A stretch of 32,954 nt of DNA from Desulfuromonadales bacterium (GTDB lineage Bacteria > Desulfobacterota > Desulfuromonadia > Desulfuromonadales > BM103): contig JAMPXI010000016.1 in assembly GCA_023701265.1 (NCBI GenBank), positions 1 through 32,954 of the forward strand. Direction: 5' to 3'. Made by a program: the position numbers and the translations under genes. The notes below the pieces were generated by a model, which did not search any database, was not told where the DNA came from, and saw only the letters and a program-made list of their open reading frames with translations. Shown one piece after another: positions 7,677-15,674 of this stretch. How positions within the stretch are numbered: position 1 is the stretch's first letter; every line of letters starts with the position of its first letter.

Positions 7677-9647
7677 ATGATCTGGTTTGTTGCAGGGATG
7701 CTGCTGACCGCGTTGTCCGGAGTGCCGGGGCTGTTCGCCGACCGGTTCGGGCGCGGCGGTGAGCGGCTTGCCTGTCTGCTGGTGCTGGCCGGAACGGCAA
7801 GCGCGACCGGCGGAGTGATCGCTGCCCTGGCCTCAGGGGCACCGGCCCTGTTGACGCGGCCATGGTCGGTTCCCGGTGGCGAACTGGCCCTGCGGCTCGA
7901 CCCTCTCGCCGCGCTGTTCATCCTGCCGCTGTGCCTGGTGGTGGGCGGCGGCGCGGTCTACGGCCTCGGCTACTGGCCGCAGCGTGATCACCCCGGCAAC
8001 GGCCGGCGCTTCCGGCTCTTCTACGGGCTGCTCGGCGCCGCCATGATGTTGGTGCTGGCCGCCGACAACAGCCTGCTCTTTCTCTTCTCATGGGAAGTGA
8101 TGGCGGTCGCCGCTTTCTTCCTGGTCACCACCGAGCAGGAACGCGCCGAAGCCCGCCGGGCCGGCTTCATCTACCTGGTTACAGCCCATGCCGGAGCCCT
8201 GGCCCTGTTCGCCATGTTCGCCCTGCTGGCACAGGAGACCGGTTCCCTGCACTTCCCGGCCGCGGCCAGCCTGGCCGGCGGCAGCGCCACCCTGCTGTTC
8301 CTCCTCGGTCTGTTCGGCTTCGGTTTCAAGGCCGGTCTGATGCCGCTGCACATCTGGCTGCCGATCGCCCACGCCGCCGCCCCCAGCCACGCCTCCGCAC
8401 TCCTTTCGGGAATCGTCCTCAAGACCGGGATCTATGGCTTGCTGCGGCTGACCTCGTTTTTCGCCGTCATCCCTGCCTGGTGGGGGTGGACGGTGCTGCT
8501 GCTCGGGGTGGTTTCCGGGGTTTTCGGCGTAGCACTGGCGCTGGCCCAGCACGACCTGAAGCGCCTGCTTGCCTACCACAGCGTCGAGAACATCGGCATC
8601 ATCACCATCGGTATCGGCCTGGCCCTGCTCGGGCGCAGCTTCGGCATGAGTGAGCTGACACTGCTGGGGATGTCCGGCGCGCTGCTGCACGTGGTCAATC
8701 ACGGGCTCTTCAAATCACTGCTTTTTTTCAGTGCGGGGTCGGTGGTCCATGCCACCGGCAGCCGCGAAATCGATCACTACGGTGGTCTGCTCCGGCAACA
8801 GCCATGGACGGCGGTCTGTTTTCTTGGCGGGGCCGTGGCGATCTGCGGCCTGCCGCCGTTCAACGGCTTCGTCAGCGAGTGGCTGATCTACCTGGCGGCC
8901 TTCGGCGCCAGTCGGGGCGAGGGCCTGAGCCTGCGCCTGGCGGTGCTTGCCGCGCCAGCCCTGGCGCTGATCGGTGGGCTGGCGGTCGCCTGCTTCGTCA
9001 AGGTGTTCGGCGTGACCTTCCTCGGCGCGCCGCGTTCCGCGGCGGCGGCAGCCGTCCACCACGATGCCGCGCCAAGCATGCGCGGACCGATGCTGACCCT
9101 GTTGCTGGCCTGTGCCTGGATCGGCCTGCTCCCCGGCACCCTGGCGCCGCTGCTGCAAAGCGCGGTAGCAACCTGGGTGATGCCGGCTAAGGCTGTCAGC
9201 CTGGCGGCGCCCCTTGCGCCGCTGCCGTTGGTCGGCGCGACCGGGTGGGTGCTGCTGATCTATCTTGCCGGGCTCGGTTGGTGGCTGCATCGGCGCACCC
9301 GGCAGGCGCCGCGCGATGTGTCGACCTGGGGGTGTGGCTATGTGGCGCCGACGCCGCGCATGCAGTACACGGCCTCGTCGTTCGCCGACTCCCTGGTCAG
9401 CCAGTTCCGTTTTGGCCTGTGGACCGAGCGCCATGGCGGCAAGGTCAAGGGGCTTTTCCCGGCGACCGGGGAGTTTGCCAGCCACACGCCCGACGCGGTG
9501 CTCGACCGTGCCCTGCTGCCGGGGTTCCGGAGGCTGGCACGCGGCTGCAGCTGGTTGCGCGCCCGCGTCCAGAACGGCCGGGTGCCCACCTATCTGCTGT
9601 ATGTCGCCCTGACCCTGCTGATCCTGCTGATCGTGACCGCGCGCTGA
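7677..9647 (+). CDS. hyfB: Ehr/hydrogenase-4 subunit B-like antiporter-type membrane subunit
   Basis: This 656-residue, very hydrophobic protein belongs to the NuoL/MrpA-type ion-translocating family in its HyfB/HycC form. It has about 14-16 predicted helices, the antiporter signature PLHIWLPIAHAAAPSHASA, the lysine-bearing QHDLKRLLAYHSVENIG segment, and the HyfB-type C-terminal tail with WGCGYVAPTPRMQYTASSF. Length is close to E. coli HyfB. I chose the ATG at 7677 because GGAG at 7668-7671 lies 5 bases upstream; the GTG at 7671 overlaps that site. It is the first gene of a six-gene plus-strand operon and probably corresponds to EhrA of Geobacter (name from memory). Its expected role is to move protons or sodium ions across the cytoplasmic membrane. 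Confidence 0.9.
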   Translation: MIWFVAGMLLTALSGVPGLFADRFGRGGERLACLLVLAGTASATGGVIAALASGAPALLTRPWSVPGGELALRLDPLAALFILPLCLVVGGGAVYGLGYWPQRDHPGNGRRFRLFYGLLGAAMMLVLAADNSLLFLFSWEVMAVAAFFLVTTEQERAEARRAGFIYLVTAHAGALALFAMFALLAQETGSLHFPAAASLAGGSATLLFLLGLFGFGFKAGLMPLHIWLPIAHAAAPSHASALLSGIVLKTGIYGLLRLTSFFAVIPAWWGWTVLLLGVVSGVFGVALALAQHDLKRLLAYHSVENIGIITIGIGLALLGRSFGMSELTLLGMSGALLHVVNHGLFKSLLFFSAGSVVHATGSREIDHYGGLLRQQPWTAVCFLGGAVAICGLPPFNGFVSEWLIYLAAFGASRGEGLSLRLAVLAAPALALIGGLAVACFVKVFGVTFLGAPRSAAAAAVHHDAAPSMRGPMLTLLLACAWIGLLPGTLAPLLQSAVATWVMPAKAVSLAAPLAPLPLVGATGWVLLIYLAGLGWWLHRRTRQAPRDVSTWGCGYVAPTPRMQYTASSFADSLVSQFRFGLWTERHGGKVKGLFPATGEFASHTPDAVLDRALLPGFRRLARGCSWLRARVQNGRVPTYLLYVALTLLILLIVTAR

Positions 9648-9665
9648 GGGGAGAAACCGACTTTC

Positions 9666-10586
9666 ATGGAGATGCTGGCCCGCACCGCGTTGCACCTGAC
9701 CCTGCTCCTGCTCTTCGCCCCGCTGCTGCAGGGGGTGATCGTCAGGACCAAGGCGCTGTTTGCCGGTCGGGTCGGGGCCCCGCTACTGCAGCCGTATTAC
9801 GATCTGGCACGGCTGCTGCGCAAGGAGTGCGTTTTCAGCCGCACCACCACCTGGGTCTTCCTGGCCGGACCGGCGGCCGGCGTGGCGGTGCCGATCCTCG
9901 CCGCCCTGTTCATGCCGTTCGGCGCGCTCCCCGCCCCGATTGCCTTCACCGGCGACCTGCTGCTGTTCGTCTATCTCTTTGGTGTGGCACGTTTTTTCAC
10001 CGTGGCGTCGGCGCTGGACACCGGTTCGAGTTTTGAAGGGATGGGGGGGGCCCGCGAGGTGACCTTTGCCTGTCTGGCGGAGCCGATCGTGCTCTTCTGC
10101 CTGATCGTCCTGGCCTGCATCGCCGACGCCATGTCGCTCACCGCGCTGCTCGGTCCGCACCTGGCCGCAACCTGGCGCGGACCCGCCGGCCTTTCCCTCG
10201 GGCTGGTGGTGGTCTGTCTGCTGGTGGTCCTGCTGGTGGAGAATTCGCGCATCCCCTTCGATGACCCGAACACCCACCTGGAACTGACCATGATCCACGA
10301 AGTCATGGTCCTCGACCACAGCGGACCGCCCTTCGCGATGGTACTCTACGGCGCGGCCCTCAAGCTGATGGTGCTCGGCGCCCCGATCGTGCGCCTGCTC
10401 CTGCCGGTGAACACCGGTTTCTGGGTGGTGGATGCCTTGGTGTTCCTGGGCGGGATGCTGCTGCTGGCGGTGCTGGTTGGCGTGATCGAATCGATCATGG
10501 CCCGTTTAAAGCTGGTGCGCATCCCGCAAGTGCTGATCGGTACCACCATGCTCTCCGGGTTCGCCCTGGTCCTGGTGCTGCGATGA
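9666..10586 (+). CDS. hyfC: Ehr/hydrogenase-4 subunit C-like (NuoH family) membrane anchor
   Basis: The 306-residue protein is a NuoH/HyfC/HycD relative, the membrane subunit that docks the soluble module and links it to the ion-pumping subunits. It has about eight helices and the cytoplasmic-loop signature NSRIPFDDPNTHLELTMIHE, whose acidic residues are conserved in group 4 hydrogenases and complex I. An early QPYYDLARLLRKE segment is also typical. It lies 18 bases after the HyfB-like gene. A GGGGAG upstream is rather far (about 12 bases) from the ATG, so translation may depend partly on coupling. It probably corresponds to EhrB. Confidence 0.9.
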   Translation: MEMLARTALHLTLLLLFAPLLQGVIVRTKALFAGRVGAPLLQPYYDLARLLRKECVFSRTTTWVFLAGPAAGVAVPILAALFMPFGALPAPIAFTGDLLLFVYLFGVARFFTVASALDTGSSFEGMGGAREVTFACLAEPIVLFCLIVLACIADAMSLTALLGPHLAATWRGPAGLSLGLVVVCLLVVLLVENSRIPFDDPNTHLELTMIHEVMVLDHSGPPFAMVLYGAALKLMVLGAPIVRLLLPVNTGFWVVDALVFLGGMLLLAVLVGVIESIMARLKLVRIPQVLIGTTMLSGFALVLVLR

Positions 10587-10611
10587 ACGCGGCCGCCGGA
10601 GGCGTGAAGCC

Positions 10612-11250
10612 ATGACCGAACTGAGCAACCTCTGTCTGCTGCTGGTCATCCTGGTCAACTTCTTCGCCCTGGGGAGTTCCCGACTCGGTGCCTGCATCCA
10701 TGCGGTGGCCCTGCAGGGGGCGGTGCTGGCGCTACTGCCGCTGGCCACCCACGGCCTCAGCGTTCACACCCTGTTGCTGGCCGCCGGCGCCCTGGCCCTC
10801 AAGGGGATACTGATCCCCTGGCTGCTGCTGCGCGCGATCCGCGAGGTGCGCATCCGCCGCGAGATGGAACCGCTGATCGGTTTCGTCCCGACCCTGCTGC
10901 TCGGTGCGCTGGCCACCGCCGGGGCGTTCATCTTTGCCGACCTTTTGCCGCTGATCGACGCGCACCAGGGTGGACTGTTCATCCCGACCTCCCTGGCGAC
11001 CCTGTTCGCCGGATTTCTGCTGCTGATCAGCCGGCGCAAGGCGATCACCCAGGTGGTCGGCTACCTGATCCTGGAGAACGGCATCTTCATCTTTGGCATT
11101 CTGCTCGCCGAAGCGATGCCGCTGATGGTCGAGGCCGGCGTGCTCCTCGACCTGCTGGTTGCCGTGTTCGTCATGGGGATCGTCCTCGACCAGATCAACC
11201 GTGAATTCTCGACGCTCGACACCGAGCAGCTCTCCGCCCTCAAGGAATGA
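10612..11250 (+). CDS. hyfE: Ehr/hydrogenase-4 subunit E-like (NuoK-related) membrane protein
   Basis: The 212-residue protein has about six to seven hydrophobic helices and matches the HyfE family, whose C-terminal half resembles NuoK. The segment KAITQVVGYLILENGIFIFG carries the conserved buried glutamate, and the protein ends with an IVLDQINREFSTLDTEQL tail typical of HyfE. GGAGG lies about 8 bases upstream of the ATG. It follows the HyfC-like gene by 25 bases and precedes the HyfF-like gene by a single base. It probably corresponds to EhrC. Confidence 0.88.
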   Translation: MTELSNLCLLLVILVNFFALGSSRLGACIHAVALQGAVLALLPLATHGLSVHTLLLAAGALALKGILIPWLLLRAIREVRIRREMEPLIGFVPTLLLGALATAGAFIFADLLPLIDAHQGGLFIPTSLATLFAGFLLLISRRKAITQVVGYLILENGIFIFGILLAEAMPLMVEAGVLLDLLVAVFVMGIVLDQINREFSTLDTEQLSALKE

Positions 11251-11251
11251 G

Positions 11252-12682
11252 ATGATGCTCGCCGCCCTGATCCTTCTGCCGCTGGCGCTCGTCCCGGTCG
11301 CCTGGCTCGCTCCCTGGTACCGGGTGCGCTCGTGGCTGCTGCCGTTGGCCGGCACCATTCACCTGCTGCTGGTGGTGCTGGCACTGGGGAACGTCCCCGA
11401 CGCCGCTCCCGGCGAATGGATCGGTCTCGACCCGCTGTCGCGCCTGGTGCTGCTGGTTGCCAGCCCGCTCTACCTGGGGTGTGCCCTGTATGCGGTCGAC
11501 TACCTGGAGATGCGCCGCGAACGCGGCAACCGGACCATGGTTCCCTGCCTGCTGCTGTTCCTCTCCGCCCTGAGCATGGCGGCGATGTCCCGCCATCTTG
11601 GCCTGATGTGGCTGGCGCTGGAGACGACGACTCTGGCCAGTGCGCCGCTGATCTACTTCAATCGCAACCGGCTCTCCATCGAGGCGACCTGGAAATACCT
11701 GCTGATCTGCTCGGTGGGCATCGCCCTGGCCATGCTCGGCCTGCTCTTTTTCGCCTATGCCGCCCTGCGCGGCGGGGTGCCGGTCAGCCTGCTGCTCAGC
11801 GATCTGCTGGCCGCCGGTCCGGTCCTCTCCCGTCCCTGGCTGCATGCCGGCTTCGTCCTGCTGCTGGTCGGTTTCGGCACCAAGATGGGACTCGCGCCGC
11901 TGCATGCTTGGAAGCCGGACGCCTACGGCGAGGCGCCGGGGCTGGTCGGTGCGCTGCTCGCCGGGGGGCTGACCAGTCTGGCCTTCCTTGCCGTGTTGCG
12001 GACCATGCAGGTGATGGCGGCGGCCGGTGCCCAGGGAGTGGCCCGCCCCCTCCTCCTTGGCCTGGGGCTCCTCTCCCTGCTGCTGGCGGCGCTGTTCATG
12101 ATGCGCCAGGGCGATTTCAAGCGCATGCTCGCCTACTCCAGCATCGAACACATGGGGCTGTTGGCGGTGGGGGTCGGGATCGGCGGGCTGGCGACCTTCG
12201 GCGCGCTGCTGCACATGATCAACAACTCCTTGGCCAAAGGCTGCCTGTTCCTGAGCGCCGGCAACATTCACCGCGCCTTTGCCAGCAAGCGCCTTGCCGA
12301 CGTGCGCGGGGCGCTGGTCGCCCTGCCGTTCTCCGGGGCGCTCTTCCTCACGGCTTTCCTGGCCGTGACCGGCACGCCGCCCTTCGGCATTTTTCTGAGC
12401 GAGTTCACCATCCTGCGCGGCATCTTCGGCGCCGGGCAGCTCTGGGTCGGCCTGGCGGTGCTGGTGCTGCTGGCCACCGTGTTCATCGGCATGGGCGCCT
12501 CGGTGCTCGCCGTCTCCCAGGGTGAGCCGACCGAGCGCGACCTGGCCTTCACCGACCGCTTCCTGCTGGTCGCTCCGCCGCTGCTGCTGCTGCTTGCCGT
12601 CCTGTTCCTCGGCCTGTACATTCCCGAGTCGTTGCGTCTGCTGCTCGAGCAGGCGCAGGCGCTGGTCGAGGGGGGGACATGA
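11252..12682 (+). CDS. hyfF: Ehr/hydrogenase-4 subunit F-like antiporter-type membrane subunit
   Basis: This is a second NuoN/NuoM-type ion-translocating subunit, 476 residues with about 14 helices. It has the family signature GLAPLHAWKPDAYGEAPG, a helix-breaking glutamate in LGLMWLALETTTLASAP, and the lysine motif GDFKRMLAYSSIEHMGL. The ORF track begins at 11159 inside the previous gene. I place the start at the ATG at 11252, 5 bases after AAGGA; a second ATG directly follows at 11255 and is equally possible. Its stop overlaps the next gene by 4 bases (ATGA). It probably corresponds to EhrD. No HyfD-like third antiporter subunit is present. Confidence 0.9.
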   Translation: MMLAALILLPLALVPVAWLAPWYRVRSWLLPLAGTIHLLLVVLALGNVPDAAPGEWIGLDPLSRLVLLVASPLYLGCALYAVDYLEMRRERGNRTMVPCLLLFLSALSMAAMSRHLGLMWLALETTTLASAPLIYFNRNRLSIEATWKYLLICSVGIALAMLGLLFFAYAALRGGVPVSLLLSDLLAAGPVLSRPWLHAGFVLLLVGFGTKMGLAPLHAWKPDAYGEAPGLVGALLAGGLTSLAFLAVLRTMQVMAAAGAQGVARPLLLGLGLLSLLLAALFMMRQGDFKRMLAYSSIEHMGLLAVGVGIGGLATFGALLHMINNSLAKGCLFLSAGNIHRAFASKRLADVRGALVALPFSGALFLTAFLAVTGTPPFGIFLSEFTILRGIFGAGQLWVGLAVLVLLATVFIGMGASVLAVSQGEPTERDLAFTDRFLLVAPPLLLLLAVLFLGLYIPESLRLLLEQAQALVEGGT

Positions 12683-14196
12683 GTCCGCTGCGCGCCGCAG
12701 TCCCGCTGGCCAACGGCGGTGCGGTCCCCCTGGCCAATCTGCCGCTGCTCGGCCGGGGGCATTTCACCGGGGCGCTGCTCGCCGAAGTTGCCGAGGGGGC
12801 GCGGGTTGCCGCCTGTTTTGCCGTCCCCGTCGGCAGCGCCCTTGAACTGTATGCCGTGCTGGCCCGCGATGCGCACGGCGATCTGGCGATCCTGCGCACC
12901 GAAATCGGCGGCGAATATCCCTCGCTGGCGTTGCGCTGTCCCGAACTGCAGCTGTTCGAGCGCGAGATCGCCGAACAGTTCGGCAGCATCCCGACCGGTC
13001 ACCCCTGGTTCAAGCCGGTGCGTTTTCACCGCAGCTGGAACGAGCGGGACGCCTGGGGGCGCGGTTTGGAGCGGCCGCAGCCGGCGGTGCAGGAGTTCTA
13101 CCGGGTGGAGGGGGAAGAGGTCCACGAGGTGGCGGTCGGCCCGGTGCATGCCGGGGTGATCGAGCCGGGGCACTTCCGTTTCCAGTGCCACGGCGAGCAG
13201 ATCATGCACCTGGAGATCGCCCTCGGCTACCAGCACCGCGATGTCGAACGGCTGCTCCTTAACGGCCCGCATCCGGCCACCCCCCACCAGATCGAGACGG
13301 TCGCCGGCGATACCAGCATCGGCCACGCCAGCGCCTGGAGCCAGGTGAGCGAGGCGCTGGCCGGCAGTGACCTGCCCGCGCGCGGCGCGGCGCTGCGCCT
13401 GGTAGCCATGGAACTGGAGCGGCTCGCCAACCACGTCGGCGATATCGGCGCCCTGGCCGGCGACATCGGCTTTCTTCCGACCGCGGCCTACTGTGGCCGG
13501 CTGCGCGGCGATTATCTGAATGCCACCGCCGTGCTGTGCGGCAACCGTTTCGGCCGCGGCCTGGTGCGCCCCGGCGGAGTGGCCGCCGACCTGAGCGATG
13601 AGCAGGCCGCCGCCCTGCGCGAGTGCCTCGTTGCGGTGGCTCGCGACACCCATGGCGCCCTGGAGCTGTTCTTCGACACGCCGTCGGTGCTTGCCCGCCT
13701 CGAAGGAACCGGGCATGTCGCCGTCGAAGACGCCGCCGCCGTCGGGCTGGTCGGCGTGGCGGCCCGCGCCTGCGGCCTGCAGCGTGATGCACGCAAGCAC
13801 CACCCGCTGGGGGCCTACCGGACGGCCGGGATCGAACCCGCCGTCAAATGGGGCGGCGATGTCTTTGCCCGGGCCGCGGTCCGGCAGCGGGAGATCGAAG
13901 ATTCGCTGGTCCTGATCGACAGCACCCTGGCCGCGCTGCCGTCGGGGCCGGTGCGGGCGGAGGGCGGAGCGCCACGGCCAAAAGCTCTGGCTGTGGCGCT
14001 GGTCGAGGGCTGGCGGGGGGAGATCGTCCACGCCGCCCTGACGGATGCTGCCGGCCGCTTCTCCCGCTACAAGATTGTCGACCCGTCGTTCCGCAACTGG
14101 ACCGGGTTGGCGCTGGCGCTGCGCGGCGAGCAGATTTCCGACTTCCCGCTATGCAACAAGAGTTTCAATCTGTCGTACTGCGGGTTTGACCTGTAG
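12679..14196 (+). CDS. ehrL: hydrogenase-like large subunit lacking the [NiFe] ligands (EhrL-type)
   Basis: The 505-residue protein is a fused NuoC-NuoD-like large subunit of group 4 hydrogenase architecture. Residues about 1-145 are the NuoC-like part; VGPVHAGVIEPGHFRF (about 153-168) and MHLEIALGYQHRDVE (about 176-190) mark the large-subunit domain. True group 4 enzymes have R-x-C-G-x-C-x3-H next and D-P-C-x2-C near the C-terminus. Here the first is replaced by GDTSIGHASA (about 210-219) and the second by NKSFNLSYCGFDL, leaving one cysteine (C501) of the usual four. There is no C-terminal extension for maturation protease cleavage and no hyp gene nearby. It therefore should not carry a Ni-Fe centre. 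This matches the Ehr complexes described in Geobacter, whose reaction is unknown. Confidence 0.88.
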   Translation: MSPLRAAVPLANGGAVPLANLPLLGRGHFTGALLAEVAEGARVAACFAVPVGSALELYAVLARDAHGDLAILRTEIGGEYPSLALRCPELQLFEREIAEQFGSIPTGHPWFKPVRFHRSWNERDAWGRGLERPQPAVQEFYRVEGEEVHEVAVGPVHAGVIEPGHFRFQCHGEQIMHLEIALGYQHRDVERLLLNGPHPATPHQIETVAGDTSIGHASAWSQVSEALAGSDLPARGAALRLVAMELERLANHVGDIGALAGDIGFLPTAAYCGRLRGDYLNATAVLCGNRFGRGLVRPGGVAADLSDEQAAALRECLVAVARDTHGALELFFDTPSVLARLEGTGHVAVEDAAAVGLVGVAARACGLQRDARKHHPLGAYRTAGIEPAVKWGGDVFARAAVRQREIEDSLVLIDSTLAALPSGPVRAEGGAPRPKALAVALVEGWRGEIVHAALTDAAGRFSRYKIVDPSFRNWTGLALALRGEQISDFPLCNKSFNLSYCGFDL

Positions 14197-14213
14197 TCGG
14201 GTAGAGAAGGACT

Positions 14214-14969
14214 ATGCTGAAGATCATTCGTGAACGTATCCGCCAGGGGCACCGCACCGCCAGCTATCCCAAGGAGGCGCCGGTGCTCCCCGAGCGTTTC
14301 CGTGGCGCTCCGCGGATCGTTCCGGAACTTTGCCGCGAAGGTTGCGGCGACTGCATCAAGGCCTGTCCGTTCGGGGCCATTGAAGGAACCGCCAACGGTC
14401 CGCGCCTCGACCTCGGCCGGTGCATCTTCTGCGGCGCCTGTGCCGCGGCCTGCCCGCACGGCGTGCTGGAATTTTCCCGTGACCACCGTCTGGCCGCGCG
14501 CCGCCGCGAGGATCTGCTGGCTGGTGCCGACGGGCACCGTCTGGCCGGGGCACTGGAGGGGGAGATGCGTCGCCTGTTCGGGCGATCGCTGAAGCTGCGC
14601 CAGGTCTCGGCGGGGGGGTGCAATGCCTGCGAGGCCGATCTCAACGTCCTCAATACCCTGGTCTTCGACCTCGCCCGCTTCGGCATCCAGTTCGTTGCCT
14701 CGCCGCGCCACGCCGACGGCCTGATGGTCACCGGGCCGGTCACCGAGAACATGCGTTTCGCCCTGCTCGAAACCTACGCGGCGCTCCCCGCGCCAAAGCT
14801 GGTCATCGCCTCCGGTGCCTGCGCCATCGCCGGCGGTCCGTTCCGCGGTTCTCCCGAGTGCCACGATGGCATCGGCGACCTTCTTCCCGTCGACCTTTAT
14901 ATCCCCGGCTGCCCGCCACACCCCTACACCGCCCTCGACGGTCTGCTGCGCCTGCTTGGCCGGCTGTAA
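14214..14969 (+). CDS. ehrS: ferredoxin-small subunit fusion of the Ehr complex (EhrS-type)
   Basis: The 251-residue protein joins a two-cluster ferredoxin domain (residues about 35-95) to a NuoB/HyfI-like small subunit (about 125-251). The second ferredoxin motif is canonical (C70-x2-C73-x2-C76-x3-C80-P). The first has a wider spacing, C40-x3-C44-x2-C47-x3-C51-P. The small subunit keeps all four ligands of the proximal [4Fe-4S] cluster: C136 and C139 (GGCNACE), C203 (GACAIAGG) and C233 (PGCPPHP). So electrons can plausibly pass from a soluble donor through three clusters to the EhrL site. It is the last gene of the operon, followed directly by a strong terminator hairpin. Confidence 0.88.
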   Translation: MLKIIRERIRQGHRTASYPKEAPVLPERFRGAPRIVPELCREGCGDCIKACPFGAIEGTANGPRLDLGRCIFCGACAAACPHGVLEFSRDHRLAARRREDLLAGADGHRLAGALEGEMRRLFGRSLKLRQVSAGGCNACEADLNVLNTLVFDLARFGIQFVASPRHADGLMVTGPVTENMRFALLETYAALPAPKLVIASGACAIAGGPFRGSPECHDGIGDLLPVDLYIPGCPPHPYTALDGLLRLLGRL

Positions 14970-14974
14970 CGCAA

Positions 14975-15004
14975 AAAGGGCACCTTCGCGAGAAGGTGCC
15001 CTTT
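14975..15004. terminator. bidirectional terminator between ehrS and the RDD gene
   Basis: A perfect 13-bp stem, AAAGGGCACCTTC/GAAGGTGCCCTTT, encloses a 4-base loop. The minus-strand transcript ends in five U residues; the plus-strand one has three. The element lies between the convergent ehrS and RDD genes and can stop both. Confidence 0.85.
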
Positions 15005-15026
15005 GAAGATTCGTGCAGAGCTTAAG

Positions 15027-15467
15027 CTAAGCCGCCGCCCCGGGCGCGCTCCGTGCGCTCGCCTGCGCGGCGGCCCGTTCGTCGACAATCACGCAGCCGG
15101 ACACATAATCATGAAACGTCTGGTGCTTTTCGGTGAAAAACATCACCGCGAAACCTGCCCCAAGCGATACCACGGAGATCAGCTTCCCCCAATATCTGCC
15201 ACTCGCCCGCAAAAATCCCACGCGGTTTCCCTGCAGGCCGGTCACCTTCAGGCCGAGAACCTGCTTCCCCAGCGTTGCCTGCAACCCTGAACTTTCCATG
15301 GCCGCGTAGTAGATCCAGCCGGCGACATATTCCAACCCCTCGAATTGCGTCAACAGGGTGCGGCATATTGCCGTCAGAATGACCAGCACCGGCAGGTCGA
15401 TGAGGAAGGCAACCAGCCTTTTCCACGGGGATGCGTATTGCGGTTGGCTGGAAGACGAGCTGCTCAT
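15027..15467 (-). CDS. RDD family membrane protein
   Basis: The 146-residue protein has the RDD-family signature RLVAFLIDLPVLV at about residues 17-29, a second membrane segment near YVAGWIYYAAME, the GKQVLGLKVTGLQG motif, and a third helix near ISVVSLGAGFAVMFF. RDD proteins are small cytoplasmic membrane proteins of mostly unknown, sometimes transport-related, function. I start at the ATG at 15467 because AGGAGG lies 6 bases upstream; the longer ORF-track start at 15545 adds a non-homologous stretch. The serine run after the initiator and the alanine-rich tail look disordered. It converges on ehrS and shares its terminator. Confidence 0.85.
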   Translation of the reverse strand: MSSSSSSQPQYASPWKRLVAFLIDLPVLVILTAICRTLLTQFEGLEYVAGWIYYAAMESSGLQATLGKQVLGLKVTGLQGNRVGFLRASGRYWGKLISVVSLGAGFAVMFFTEKHQTFHDYVSGCVIVDERAAAQASARSAPGAAA

Positions 15468-15569
15468 GCGATGCCTCCTGATAAACGCAGTTCCCGTCAA
15501 CGGTGGCTGCGACCAAAGCAAAGGGAATAGCCGGCACTTCTCCAATGGTCAAGGCGGGAGAAATTACCC

Positions 15570-15598
15570 TTGAGCATTGGAATCCAACCGGGTATTTT
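15570..15598 (+). promoter_or_regulatory. candidate sigma-70 promoter for the small membrane protein
   Basis: TTGAGC and TATTTT are spaced by 17 bases, about 75 bases upstream of the ATG at 15675. Each box matches four of six consensus positions. Confidence 0.4.
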
Positions 15599-15674
15599 GT
15601 CGATATTGTACGGTTTATCAGGCAGCCGAGCCAGTTTTTTCATCATCAATAGGATAATGGCGAGGATATGAAGA

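Noticed and set aside
12268-14031. 587-residue minus-strand ORF over ehrL
   Set aside because: Antisense shadow; composition rich in G, A, R, Q and H with no motif.
12679-14969. Functional H2-evolving [NiFe] hydrogenase
   Set aside because: The Ni-Fe cysteine motifs are missing from the large subunit and no maturation genes are nearby.
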